64,000 bases of DNA from Mortierella sp. BCC40632. Taxonomy: Eukaryota; Mortierellomycota; Mortierellomycetes; Mortierellales; Mortierellaceae. Below, piece by piece: positions 1 through 11,843 of the stretch (its first letter is position 1; every line of letters starts with the position of its first letter). A program made the position numbers and the translations under genes. Under the pieces are notes generated by a model. The model saw nothing but the letters and a program-made list of their open reading frames with translations. It was not told the origin of the DNA and did no database searches. The stretch lies in assembly GCA_011634665.1 (NCBI GenBank), contig WAEK01000015.1, positions 666,501 to 730,500 on the forward strand, in the 5' to 3' direction.

Positions 1-2098
1 GCGACGCCATGGCGACGAAGCAGAGGTAGGGGTGATTGGGCTGATCATGTCCTCGCTGTCGTATTCAGATGCGAGATTTGTGGCCGATGAAGCGGGTGAG
101 ATACGATGTCGGACCAAATAAGGGTGCGATCTCAAAGCCGGTTGTTGGGGTGCTGGATCCGGTGTCGGGACAGTGGAGGGCTCTGAACGATTTGAAGCAA
201 GGGAAGCAATCTTGCGGAAAAGAGGCTTTAGGATATTCTTGTTTCCTGAAGCTGGCAAAGAGGATTTTTCAGCATCATTGCCTTTACTTGGATTAGCAGC
301 CCGTTTTGCTGGTGTGGACTCCAAGGTTCCAGAAGAGAGGCGCTGCAACTTCCGCTTTGGATTAGGGCCACTTTCTTCTGGAGGAGGCGATGCTTTGTTG
401 AACTCCTCTTCGATTCTGGCAGCCTCTTCGTCTTTAACCATTCCCCCATAATGAGAAATGTGGTTGTACTTTGTCTCAAATTCATTTGTAGGCCAGATCA
501 TGTGGTCTAGATTCATCTTATTCGAGCGAGGGATGGGTTGCTTGGCCACAGGGGTTGTCGGGCTCATAACAGGCGTATTCTGCCCACTACGCCACTCTGA
601 TGGAGATCCAACTTGGTCCTCAGCTTTTTCGGACATCACATCGTCTTCATCCTGGTCAATAATCTCCTTGCTATCTCGATATGGGCCGACAGAGACAAAC
701 GCGCGAGAAGGGTCATACTCGACAGAGGACTGGCGAGACTGAGAACGCTTTACAGTCATTAGCGCGGGGTGAGCCTGCTTGAGGCTTTCTGGGACTACAA
801 TGTGCTTCTTCTCGGCAAGACGGACGTACTCCCCCTTGGCAGGTGTGATAGCATCATACTTGGCTCGCTCGGTGCCATTAACACGCTGATGGTACATCAA
901 CAATTTGTTACCATATGCCTGTAGCTCTGACTCGGTGGTGTTTAGTTCAAACTGGGAGAGGAACAGGAACTCGAGCTCGAGCTGGTTGAGCTCTGACAAT
1001 GGAAGCCCGCCAACCTAATGAGATGGAAAGGTCAGAATTCAGCTCATGGGCACGTGTACACAGGGATAGGACAACAAAAGCGTCAATTTAGACCATCAAT
1101 CCACACGAGGGCACACTTACCCTTGCATATCGAACGTTGGGGTAGAACACATCAGAGGAGAACTTGCATGCCACGAGAATACTGGTGATCAAGAGCCGAT
1201 GGATGTTGAAGCTGTTGATAATGAGTTTGGAGCCGATAGGGGATTCGGATGATGAGGTGTAGATCTCGTCGGCAATAGGTTCTTCTTCGTCCATCACGTC
1301 GTCGTCGTCGTATGGCTCGGTAGAGCTCTCTGTGACAGGAGGCGACCGTTCAGTTTTCTCGCTCGGCGCCACTTTACTGTCAACAAGACCACCAGGACTG
1401 GTGGCAGCAAGATAGGGGAGCTGATTAACCTCCTCAATGGTCATGGAGGCCTGCCGTAGAAGCGACCTTGGGATGTTGTTGGTCAAGACATGCGTCGGTT
1501 TACATCCACCTCCAATCCGATCAAAGTAGAGCAGGATGATCAAGAGGACTTCATTCTGAAAGGGTGCATACTGAAGAATCCTGGATAGATACGCCTCAAT
1601 AGAGATGTTTGGAATAGCTCGAGAGTGGAAAAGAGTGATTTTGGGACAGTTGAGGCGGTCGTTGACAGCAAGGATGGTGTTGATGAGCGAGGAAACCAAG
1701 AGTAGTGTTTGGGAGGTGGAACAGTTGACAATGTCGTACACGGGGGGCGGAGGGAGAAGATCTAGGTCAGGTATATTGGCCATGGCCTCATCATAGTCGG
1801 GAGCACTGGTCTCATCAGTCATGGTGCCTTGGGATGCTCTGATAGTGCTGGCGCCATGACTGGCGATCACTTTGTGAATAGACGGGAGGTTGATGTAAGC
1901 ACCCTTTTTGGAGGCGAGAGTGGTTGCGAGTGAGATGGGTATTGAGGCAGGGGTGGAAGAGCCGAGGGCTGAAGTTTTGGAAGGAGGAAAATATGCGCGT
2001 GTGGGGGATGTTGACATGGTCGGTGATGTGACAGTGCCGAACGGAGTCTCCTGAGCACGGTGAATGGCGCTATCGCCGGTGGAAGTGTGCGTGGCCAT
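1..2098 (-). CDS. PHO80/Pcl-family cyclin, partial (3' end beyond window)
   Basis: Two exons are visible: 2098-1121 and 1014-<1, with a phase-0 intron 1120-1015 (GTAAGT..TAG). The start ATG at 2098 begins MATHTST. Residues about 95-345 form a Pho80-type cyclin box: LLLVSSLINTILAVNDRLN, then FHSRAIPNISIEAYLSRIL, then ILVACKFSSDVFYPNVRYA, and across the intron VGGLPLSELNQLELEFLF, the hallmark of cyclins that partner Pho85-type CDKs. An acidic insert of roughly 100 residues (about 205-300, with DDDDVMDEEE) splits the box between its first helices and the ILVACKF helix. After the box comes a long Ser/Pro-rich tail that stays open to the window edge (664 residues seen). The family controls phosphate response, polarity and glycogen metabolism; which branch this is cannot be told. 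The stop codon lies outside the window. Confidence 0.85.
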
Positions 2099-2193
2099 GG
2101 AGTCGGTGGTGAGGGCGAGGGGCGAAGATGGGGGTGTAGTGTACAGTGGGCTAAGCGAGGAGGAGTAGCGCCGGATATAATTAAAACAAAACG

Positions 2194-2242
<49 letters not shown>
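2194..2242. repeat. Poly(A) tract, 49 bp
   Basis: Uninterrupted A tract about 95 bp upstream of the cyclin start codon; on the sense strand of that gene it is poly(T). Such poly(dA:dT) tracts are known nucleosome-disfavouring promoter elements in fungi; a promoter role here is inference. Confidence 0.9.
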
Positions 2243-2243
<1 letters not shown>

Positions 2244-2988
2244 ATTGGTCTAAGATGAGAACAGGAACTGAAGCAGTGGGGAATAGTGTACAGGGTGGGG
2301 ATCGTCGGTAGAGGGAGGACAAGGGACGGTAAGGGGAGTGGTGAGTAAGAAGAGGAAGGAGGATAAAAGTTGGGAAACGAGGATGGATGAGGAAAGGAGC
2401 GACAAGGTGAGTTACAGAGAAAAGATGTGTGGAAGCAAAAAAGTGCGGAGGAAGGTAAGGAAGAGAGAGCCACCGACGGAGGATGCCAAAAGTAGACGGA
2501 GAGCAGCCAATAGTCACTGCCTCACTCGGGTAAGGAACGTGGTCGTGGCAATGGGCACAGGGAAAGGAGGAAGGAGCGAGGTGCGGTGCGGACCGAAAGA
2601 GGGTGTGTGTGTGTGAATGTATGTATGTGTGAGTGTCAAGCGCCGTGGAGCATGGACTGGCCAAAGGCAGCGGTGCTCTCGTATTCTTGTCTGTCTACCT
2701 GCAAGATTGATTGACAGCCAATGGACTGCACATCCAATGGTCTGCGTTTTGTCCCGCAAGAGCGGATCACGGTCGGGTTCTACGCGAAATGATTGGCTGA
2801 GGCGCGGTAGGAGACTGCACTCACCAACAGACGGACCAGAAACAGAGGGCAGGGAACGGGAGAGAGCGAGAGGTGTGTTGCGTGTGTCTGTGTGTGTGGG
2901 GGGATGTGCAGGAGTCCTTACTTCTAGCCAAGGGCAGGGCTTCTGTTACTGCCGCCCGCTGCCCAAGTGGTCGCTCGCAAAAAAGAAG

Positions 2989-3028
<40 letters not shown>
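2989..3028. repeat. Poly(A) tract, 40 bp
   Basis: Uninterrupted A tract in the gap between the cyclin and OPT genes, preceded by a short interrupted A-rich stretch. Confidence 0.9.
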
Positions 3029-3029
<1 letters not shown>

Positions 3030-3903
3030 GCGCAAATACAGAGTCGAGAGCTGGAGTAAGAGTGCCACACTCTAGAGTGTCGGTCGTATCTGCAGCGAGT
3101 CAGGGGAGTACGCAGGTGTTTGACGATGGCAAAAGCCAGTAAAGGCTGTGTCGTTTTGTTGGGGAGGAATAGAGGATGTGGACAGGGTAGAAGAACGACT
3201 AACACCTTTCTCTTTGTCGATACCGAAGTAAAGGTGGGTGTAGTGGAAAGAGTAGCGAAGGTAGTGGGAGTAGTGAAAGGTAGTGGAGAGCGAAGGTGTA
3301 CAGATGGAAAAAAGGATAGTATGGGTGAGGGTTCGTTGTCAGAGGAGCGGAAAGAAGGGGAAAAGGTCAAAACAGAGGAGAAGAGTGATTTAAGCAAGGT
3401 TGCGAGTCCCATGAGACGGACAAGGTCAGTCAGCCTCCTGTGGGCAGAGAGAGAGAGAGACGGCGAGTTTCTCAGCTCCACCAAAACCAAGTCCGGACCA
3501 GAGCGGCCACACAGCCATTGGGTCATTGGAAGATGCATTTGGAAGAAGAGTGAATCAGATAATAGACTACGATCGGTTACGAACACCCTGACCCCTCTAT
3601 TCTCAATCCTCGCACGAGAGCAAGCTTGAGATCTTCGAGTATTGTTCAGCCCAAAGAGGTTCGGATTCCGCCTTGGTGAGAAAAACAACTCGAGATCTTT
3701 TTTGTATCCTGTCACTCTCCGAGGCAAAGATGGCTCGGTTCCTGAATGGAATTGACATCGATTGGAAGGAAGCAACCGCTCTTACATTGGCGACATAGAA
3801 GGGAGAGAAGACAGTGGTCTAGTCAGCCAACCACTCCATCATTCACGCAGAGAAGAGCGCGTGCTATATCCACCGATTCTGTTAGGACAAGCAGCAACGA
3901 TCG

Positions 3904-3932
3904 TTTTTTTTTTTTTTTTTTTTTTTTTTTTT
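3904..3932. repeat. Poly(T) tract, 29 bp
   Basis: Uninterrupted T tract in the same intergenic region, opposite in orientation to the two A tracts upstream. Confidence 0.9.
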
Positions 3933-6638
3933 GGGAAGGGGCGGTTTATGTGTAACAAATAATTCAGAGATCCATTGGCTCGTATTCTCACCTCTCAGCG
4001 CTCTGCTAGCCAGCTCGTTGCTTCGTGTCCAGTCGTTCAGGCATGCCTAGAGACAAAGTTTAGGTACACCATGCTTTGGTTGGCTACACTGCCCTCAAAG
4101 CGCGCGTTTGCTCACGCTACTCACTAGGGACAGCATCGGCCATCCTCCTATGAACTCAGCAACTCTAATGTCTCTCCTGCATAAAGACTTTTGGACTCTC
4201 CAGTTCTGCCCAATTCTGGGTTGTTCGCTAGCCGAAAGATTACGGACCACGGCACGTGGACCATTGTGAACCTTTGAGGACGAAGTGCGCCCAGTTGGGG
4301 ATTCGGAATCGATCTTACAAAGCGTACACACCTATGACGAGCGTCGATTTTCCCGGGAACACGCCCAGCCTTACCCCTTTTGTTGATTCAACACAAATAC
4401 GTGTCAATGGGTCAAACGACCCCACTTTCAGCCGTTTTTCCCGTGCCTGTTCGCACCACTAACTATTGGACAATGACAATTCCGAGTGAAGCGAGCTGCA
4501 TCTTGCATCAGGGTCACAGTTCTCTCGCATAGGCATTCGAGATAGTCCTGCCTGATCCCAATGTTTTGAGGGCACTCTGTGCGTTGCCTGCTGGATATTG
4601 CCCATTAATCTAGACAAAAAATGCATAAATGTCAGTAAAGCCTCAATTCATTACCAAAACGAGACGAACGAAGGGTGTCCAATCGTCGCATGTGGTACAT
4701 GGAACTTAACGTTCCTGAGATGGTATTTACTTTACTCGAGCCATTCCAGGCCCTTGTAAATTATCTTTGGACAAGAAGAGATCATTGGGAGGAGTAGCAG
4801 AGAAGGGTACATATTTTTGTACATTTAAAAAGCGGCCTTTTCCCCAAAGGAACTATCCGATAGAGCCACCGATACTAGTGATTAATGCTATGCGAAAAGA
4901 GTGACTTCACTGCGTTGAAAGTCCAATGCCCCGATTGACGGGTACACGACAATGCGCGCAACCTTTTCTGGGCGACACCTTTCACTCAATGTAGATGTGA
5001 GTTATACAGATCTTTAACGGGCGGACTCTCCGTCATTTGTAAACAGTATATTGAAAGTGCTTCTTGTGAATGCACATTCCTGAAAGTAGGCCTATAGACT
5101 CACAGACAATTGAGTCTGAGGATGCATTAACCTTGTTGTCTGAAAAAAAAAAAATCGTGAACACATACTATGTGGTTTAGCAAAACACGTTCCAAGTATC
5201 CTCTCACTCCCCCAGTTTCGAACTGCCAAATGCCATCGGGTCGGTTTCTCCTAATGAGTCGACCCCCCCCTCTCCCCTCTTCAACCCCTACACACACATA
5301 CCCCTTTTTGTCCCGCAAGAAAGGCGAACAATAGACATTTTGTATTTGTTTGTCGCGCTTTCTGGCAAAACAATCAACTGGCAAACCTGTTAGGGAAAGA
5401 CCAGGTGCTCTACCCAAGATGCCGTTCTTTGTCTGTTATATTTGTGCTCAGTCCTACAGCGACAGACGCTCAGTGCATGGCCCCTTTTATGGCATTTGAT
5501 GCAAAAGAGCAAATGGCTCACCAAGGACCGAGATTAGCCCTTTGGTGAGCGAAGCATTTCCCGCGGTTTTATGATGATCCACTCAAAATGGTAGGCACTC
5601 CTCCAACATACGGTACTGAACGAACAAGGGTCCACTAGGGGTGCTTGACTACTGAACCCCAGTACTAGTCCCTCCATTCTCGGCATTCTCGGGTCCTTCG
5701 CCATGGCTAATCTGTTTCTGAATCTCCTTGTCTGTTGCTCTGGCCCCATGTGAGCTTTGCTGAACATGATAAAGCCCAATAGGGCTAGGGGATTATTTAT
5801 AACAGCAAGGCGCGACAAACATCATGATACACCCCAGAGCCCCTGCACTCCGAGCGTTGCACGATCCAGACCTTGGTGCTTCAATGTGTCTATATCTCCC
5901 CCCTGGTGTCTCCCTGCGCCCCTGATATCTCCAGAGGGAGTATGTGCAGACGCCAGGCGGTCGCAGGACGAGCCTTTCCTTAATTGACTCCAGGAGGCTA
6001 CGTCGTCAGCCAAAGCGCAGAGGCTCGTGTGTGTGTGTGTGTGTTTTTTTTTTTTTTTTGTGTGTGTGTGTAAAGTGTGTGTATGCTGTTTTTTTCCTGC
6101 ACTGTGAATATGGCCATCTCGCACGGTCTGTTCGCCATCTCTCTCTCTTTTCTTTCTTTCTCTCTCTCCTTTTCTTGTTCAGAAAAATAGCCGTGGTCCC
6201 TTTCCTTTCCCGCCTGCCGATATCCCTCGCTCTCGCTCTCGCTCTCGCCCTCGCCTTTCTTCTTCTCCCTCCGTCTCTTTCTCTCCTTCTCTCTCTTCAT
6301 TTTCCTTCACTTTCCACTCGCGCCCCACAAAAAGTCTAGAGCTCTTTGCCCTCGTTTAGTGACATGATCTTGAGCCTACTGGCCACGACAGACGATTGTG
6401 GTTTTGTTGGAAGTGTATGTTGTTAAAGAGGCAACGTTTCGACGTTGCTTTCTCCAGACGTAGATAAACGACTCCTCACAACCATTCACTGACGACTCGA
6501 CATCTTTGCACTCTTGTCTCACCTTTCTATGCCATTCTTTTGTACCTCTTTCGTTCGTCTTACACCTTAACGACTCATCCTAATCGTTTTATCCACCAGT
6601 CTTCATCTTGAATTGCGTTCCCGCGATCAACCTCCAAC

Positions 6639-8131
6639 ATGCCAAGCTGGACCTGGTACAATGGCGCCAGCACACCTGCTAAGGACAAACAGGCAAAAAA
6701 GCCGAAGCAGCCAAAGGCCCAGATGGTGATTACAATGCCTCGACGGCCAAGAGACTTTGGTGTTGATACCTTTGGCACTCAACAGCAAGACGAACCCATC
6801 CCATCTGCCGTTGTCGATGCTGATCAGTGTCCACTACAACACCCGCCCTCGACTACTTTGCTCACCATCAGCACTTGCTCACTTGATACCCCTCGAGCTG
6901 ATCCGGCTCCATCTCCGACGCGAGTAGAGACATTGCCATCTACCCATCTTACAGCGTTTGACGTTGAAAAAGGGCCTCAACATCTTAACAGCCCAGGCCG
7001 CCACGGGACATCACCTTTGGAAACAACATCTCCATCACAACTTTCTCCCCATCCAAGAGTGACTCCTCAAAGCCCTTTGGAGCAAACTGTTAGGTCGCCA
7101 GTGTCACCAGCAACCCCCAAATCGGCAGGTCTAATGACACCTTTTTCCACGAAAACTTCTTATTTTCCTTCAACTCCATCAACCGGTAACTCTGTTGCCA
7201 CCCACAAGTCAACCAAAACGATTTCCAGCACAACCTTCGGAGGCGCCAGCGCTAATTTGACCGACAAACAGATTGTCGAAGGAGAGGTCAAGGAGGGAGG
7301 TAAGCAGAACGCCGAGAAAGAAACCCTTCAACGATGAATTCTCCACAGTGACCGACACATTGTAGAGCGTGCCATTAATCAGAGTCAACAGCCTTGTCAT
7401 TTTCAGAAAACTCTCGAAAAGAAAACTGTTCGTCCTCTAGCCCTGCCCCTGAGCTGGAGATAGAGCGACCACGCCAATCCCGTCACGATCTCCCTCCTGC
7501 CATCGTCACCGCCAAGGGACAAGTCCCAATGTCATCACCGCCGTCGACCGCCAAATGCCAGGCACTCTCTCAGACCCCTCTTACCCCTCACACCCCCGCC
7601 CTGCTGACATCGAGTCATTGTCATCATCATGTTTCCGCCTCCTCTGCGCTCTCTGCTGCTGCAGATACACCTAAAACCCCCAGTTCAATGAGCGAATGGC
7701 GGATGATGCAGATGCATCTCCAGCAGCAGGATGACCTCCCTTTTCCTATTATGAGTCTGCCATTATTTGGCGCACTCTTGCCAAACACTCGACCACATTC
7801 ACCATCTGCTCCCGTCATGAATGGACCGGCGATAGGAACAACAGGTGCCCATTTGCCTGCCGCTAGTCCAAGTATATTCTGCTGTTACAATAGAAACAAC
7901 CACATGGCTGGCCCAACCTCCTGTGCTGGACACAGTACCATATCTGATAGCAAAACCTGCAATCCAATCACCGGAAGCGCGATTTCTGACAGTGTCGCGT
8001 CTGGTGCCGCGATGTACTCCGCAGACGCCAATTTGCCTGGTACCCCCAGCAAAGGTAGGAAAAGTCACACATTTCTCTAAGCATCTGAGCGCCATTTTCT
8101 ACTACCAGGGTACTCACAGACTCTCTGGTAC

Positions 8132-8188
<57 letters not shown>

Positions 8189-11100
8189 CTTTTCTTTTCT
8201 TTTCTTTTCTTTTCTTTTCTTCTTTCTTTTTCTTTCTTTCGTGAATGGTTTGACATTTGCTCCCGTTCACGGACCGTTGCTACCCCTCTCTTTTTCCTTC
8301 TCCTTTTGTTTTTCCTTTCATCCCCTCATCCTTTGCTTCCTTCTTCCCTCTCCCCCCCGATTATGCTCTATCTACCCATCCCTGCATTTGTGGTCTCCTA
8401 GGCAATGCCCCAACACCAAAGAGTCCAGTATACCTGCTACATTCGAACCACTCTTTTCTCAACGCTCACCACACCAGTCAGTATCCACCATCCAACCACA
8501 TTGGTTGCGGGGGCCTGCCAACACATAAGCAAGAGCAACAGGAGACAATAATGTACAACCAATGTAACAGCAGCAGCTCGAGTAGCGACTTTTTCAGTTC
8601 CAGAGAACAGTACTTTCCCGCCTTTGGAAGTTCAGCCACTCTAAACTCTGAGTACACCCCTAGCACCGGCGACATCTCAGATTTCGATGTGTGTTCGAAT
8701 AGTGCTCAAGGAGTTGTAGAAGGTCCACCCAACCACCACCACCACTACCATCACCATCACCATCACCATCCTTATCTTTCCCACACCCCTTCTTGCCGCC
8801 TTACTTACCAATGCAACCAATGCCCCACAAACCCTACCAACAGTGGTCTCAAATCGACTACATCTGCTTCCAAGAGTAGCCTACATCACACTCGGAGATT
8901 ATCCATCGTCGCTGGCGCGGCAGTAGGCAGTACAATATTTGGGCTCTCTCCAATAGCGGGCACCCCAGTCACCGCCTCATTTATGGAGACAGGGACAGGA
9001 GCAACCGAGGGGGAAGATAAGGAGGCCCTTGCGACAGGGGCTGGGGCGGTGGTATCGGCGTCAGCGGCGGCGACGATGATAACAACACCGGTTACAGTAG
9101 GCGAAGTGACTTACCTGGGCGGAGCAGAGATGGAGTATTCAGTATCAGGCTCATCCTCGGCTGGCTGCTCTGTCCGGACGCCCTCCCCCGGACCATTCAG
9201 GAGCCTTTCCTCTAAATGGATGACCGTCAACACGATCAAGAAGCTCGGTGGAGGCAATGGTAGCCATGGCGGCGGTAGCGGTGGTGATGTTGAGACTAGC
9301 GGCACAAGCGAAAATCAACAAAAGGCGTTGATCCGAAACAACAGTAAAGACGATCTCTTGGATGTGGGCAATGAATCTGGTGTTGGTTCAGAAAGTATCT
9401 TTGGGGCCATTGTCGACACTTCTGACATCGCCAAAGACGGTCATAGAGGAGATTTGGGCGGAGATCCAATGTCAGCACCGGCCACCTTTTCTGGATCAAT
9501 GATCCCCGGAAGTTGCTGTTGTTGCAGTTGCCAAGGCGCCAGCCATCCTGTTGTGGCTTCTGAACAAGATGGTGTCAGTGCAGTATTTAACCATGGAGCA
9601 GACTTTGGAGTCAACAGCACTGGAAGCAACAAACATGGCGGATCCAGCAACAACAATAAGGTTCAGCGGATGCACAGCAAGCTAAGTGGACTACGAAAGA
9701 AGGAAAAAAACAAGTCAACTTCTTCGAGAAAGGGCAAAGATGCGAGCAACCACAGCACCATCTCAACTGAACTCATGAAGGATGATTATTCTCAATACAA
9801 CTACGAACGACAAATCGAGGACTTTCAAAGGGCGGCAAGAATTTTCAAGGAGCAAAAGGACCTTTCCACCGAAGCAGAATTGGCGGATGCTAAGGCAGCT
9901 GCCGCAGTTGCAGCAACAACAGCAGCAACCGCTATGGACGGAACTTCCAAACTCAACTTGTCCGTACCATCTTCACTCGTTGTCAGTCCGATCCAGGAAC
10001 TTTCAGAGGAAGAGGTAATGCTTCCAGCGGTCAAGCCTATCCAGACTCACCAAAGATCTAGCAATACAGCAGGAGAGGAAGTTCGGACAGCGACAGCAAA
10101 GCCCGAGAGGCCTCGTTTGTCTGCGCAGACAAAAGCTTTTACACAACCTGCGTACTCGCACTTTCGCGGAGATGAAATCGCAACGCCTCTTTCACCACGG
10201 CCACCTCGAAGAGCAACAGCGAGCAATATTTCGACGAGTAGTCGAGCTAGTCCACGCAAGAGCCTCCAACCCAGCCAAGCATCTATTTTAAGAGGAATAC
10301 ATCCCAAAGGAAAGAACGACAGTGCATACATGGAGTCGGAACCAATAGGTCTGGATTCGACCATTGATCTAAAACCACCACGTCTAGGCCTCGGCTCTGG
10401 CTTTGGTGGAGGCTTTGGTATGAATACCATGATAGCCAATTCGCCAACCTCCGAGCACAGCGCATTGGATTTGGAATCTCCCCGAAGTAATAGTCAACCG
10501 AGTTTGAGAGCATTATCGACTAGACTGGAGGAAGGCTCTCGGCACAGGAGCGATATTCTTGATGATATTCCTTTGGAGGACATGGCAACAACTCCCTCAT
10601 CTTTAGGAAAGAGCTTTCCAAAAGGTCGACTTTCAATCAGTAGCCAGCAACAGCCACTGGTGGCCGAGGCCATACGTGGACGATCTCTCCACTCTGTTTG
10701 CAGTGTTGACTCTGTCTCTCAGCAGATTGCAGCGCGGCACCAACAGCATGGTCGTATTCATAACCTGAGTAATGTTGCTAGTCTTCACTCTCATTACGCT
10801 GATTCCATGGGTTGTATGAGCGTCTCTGGCAGTGCTGGAGGAACAGGACCTTCGGAAGCGATGGGTGCGAGCGGAACTACTAGTTGTCCAACAGCAGATA
10901 TGGAGATGGTCATGGAGAATTCACCTATCCAAGTGGTCCGAGCCACTGTCAGCAATGTGGACGACACTTCCTTGCCTTGTTTGACATTCCGAATGTGGAT
11001 TTTATCAACCGTCTTTGTGATCATGGGCGCAGCAATCTCCGAATATAACTTTTTCAGGACCGACTCGGCCTATTTCTCGATTTATTTTGTCCAACTAGCA

Positions 11101-11804
11101 TCTTATTTTTGTGGGAAAGCGATGGCACGATGGCTACCGACTCGGACGTTTGAGATTCGATTGATCGGGTTCGGATGGATCACAAACAAATTTAGGACTC
11201 GATTTAGTAGGAAACAGGTAGCAGCAACGGCAGAGAATACTCGAACCAAGTCTTGGGGTGACCGCGATATTCAAACCGCAATGGTCGATGATGGAAGTTA
11301 CAGCCAGTCTGTTGGTCGAGACGAACCAGTGTTTGGTGTCCCCAACACCAAAGAGACTCAGAGCCCGGAACAAGGGGACCGACCAAGGACTCGGACACCA
11401 CTGAGCTGGAAATTTACACTGAACCCTGGCAAGTTCAACATGAAGGAGCATATGTTGATCGGGATCGCAGCCGCAGCTGGATGCTCTCCTGTAAGTTTTA
11501 AAAAAAGAAATCTCGGAGTTTTTTTTTTGCGTCTCTTCCTGTCTTGATCCAATCCTGATGTTTCGTTCAACCATTGATATTAGGCCTATGCAACCAATGT
11601 ACTTGCGATCCAATCTTTGATCTTCAACGCTCCTCTGAGTACCACAACAGGTTTAGGTTTGGTGGTCAGTTCGCAGTGTATAGGATTCAGCATGGTAAGT
11701 CTATTTAAAAAAAAAAAAAAAGTCTATGAATATCCGCTGTCTAGAGTGAGACCAGATAACTGACCGTAGCCCATCTTTTCCTCCTCCTCCCTCCCCTCTT
11801 TTTC

Positions 11805-11843
<39 letters not shown>

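Larger units (their letters stand above)
2099..6638. other. Gene-poor intergenic region with simple repeats
   Basis: This 4.5-kb gap separates the divergently transcribed cyclin and OPT genes. I find no ORF with family-like motifs; open frames here are low-complexity readings through A, T, GT or TC tracts. It holds three long homopolymers (listed separately), a GT/T/GT mixture at 6029-6072 and a pyrimidine-rich, (CTCGCT)-like stretch at about 6140-6300 upstream of the OPT gene. The middle part (about 3.95-5.9 kb) looks like ordinary unique sequence without coding signal. Confidence 0.6.

Noticed and set aside
2060..3142. Plus-strand open frames with long poly-Lys
   Set aside because: They are readings through A tracts, overlap the minus-strand cyclin gene or its flank, and have no motifs.
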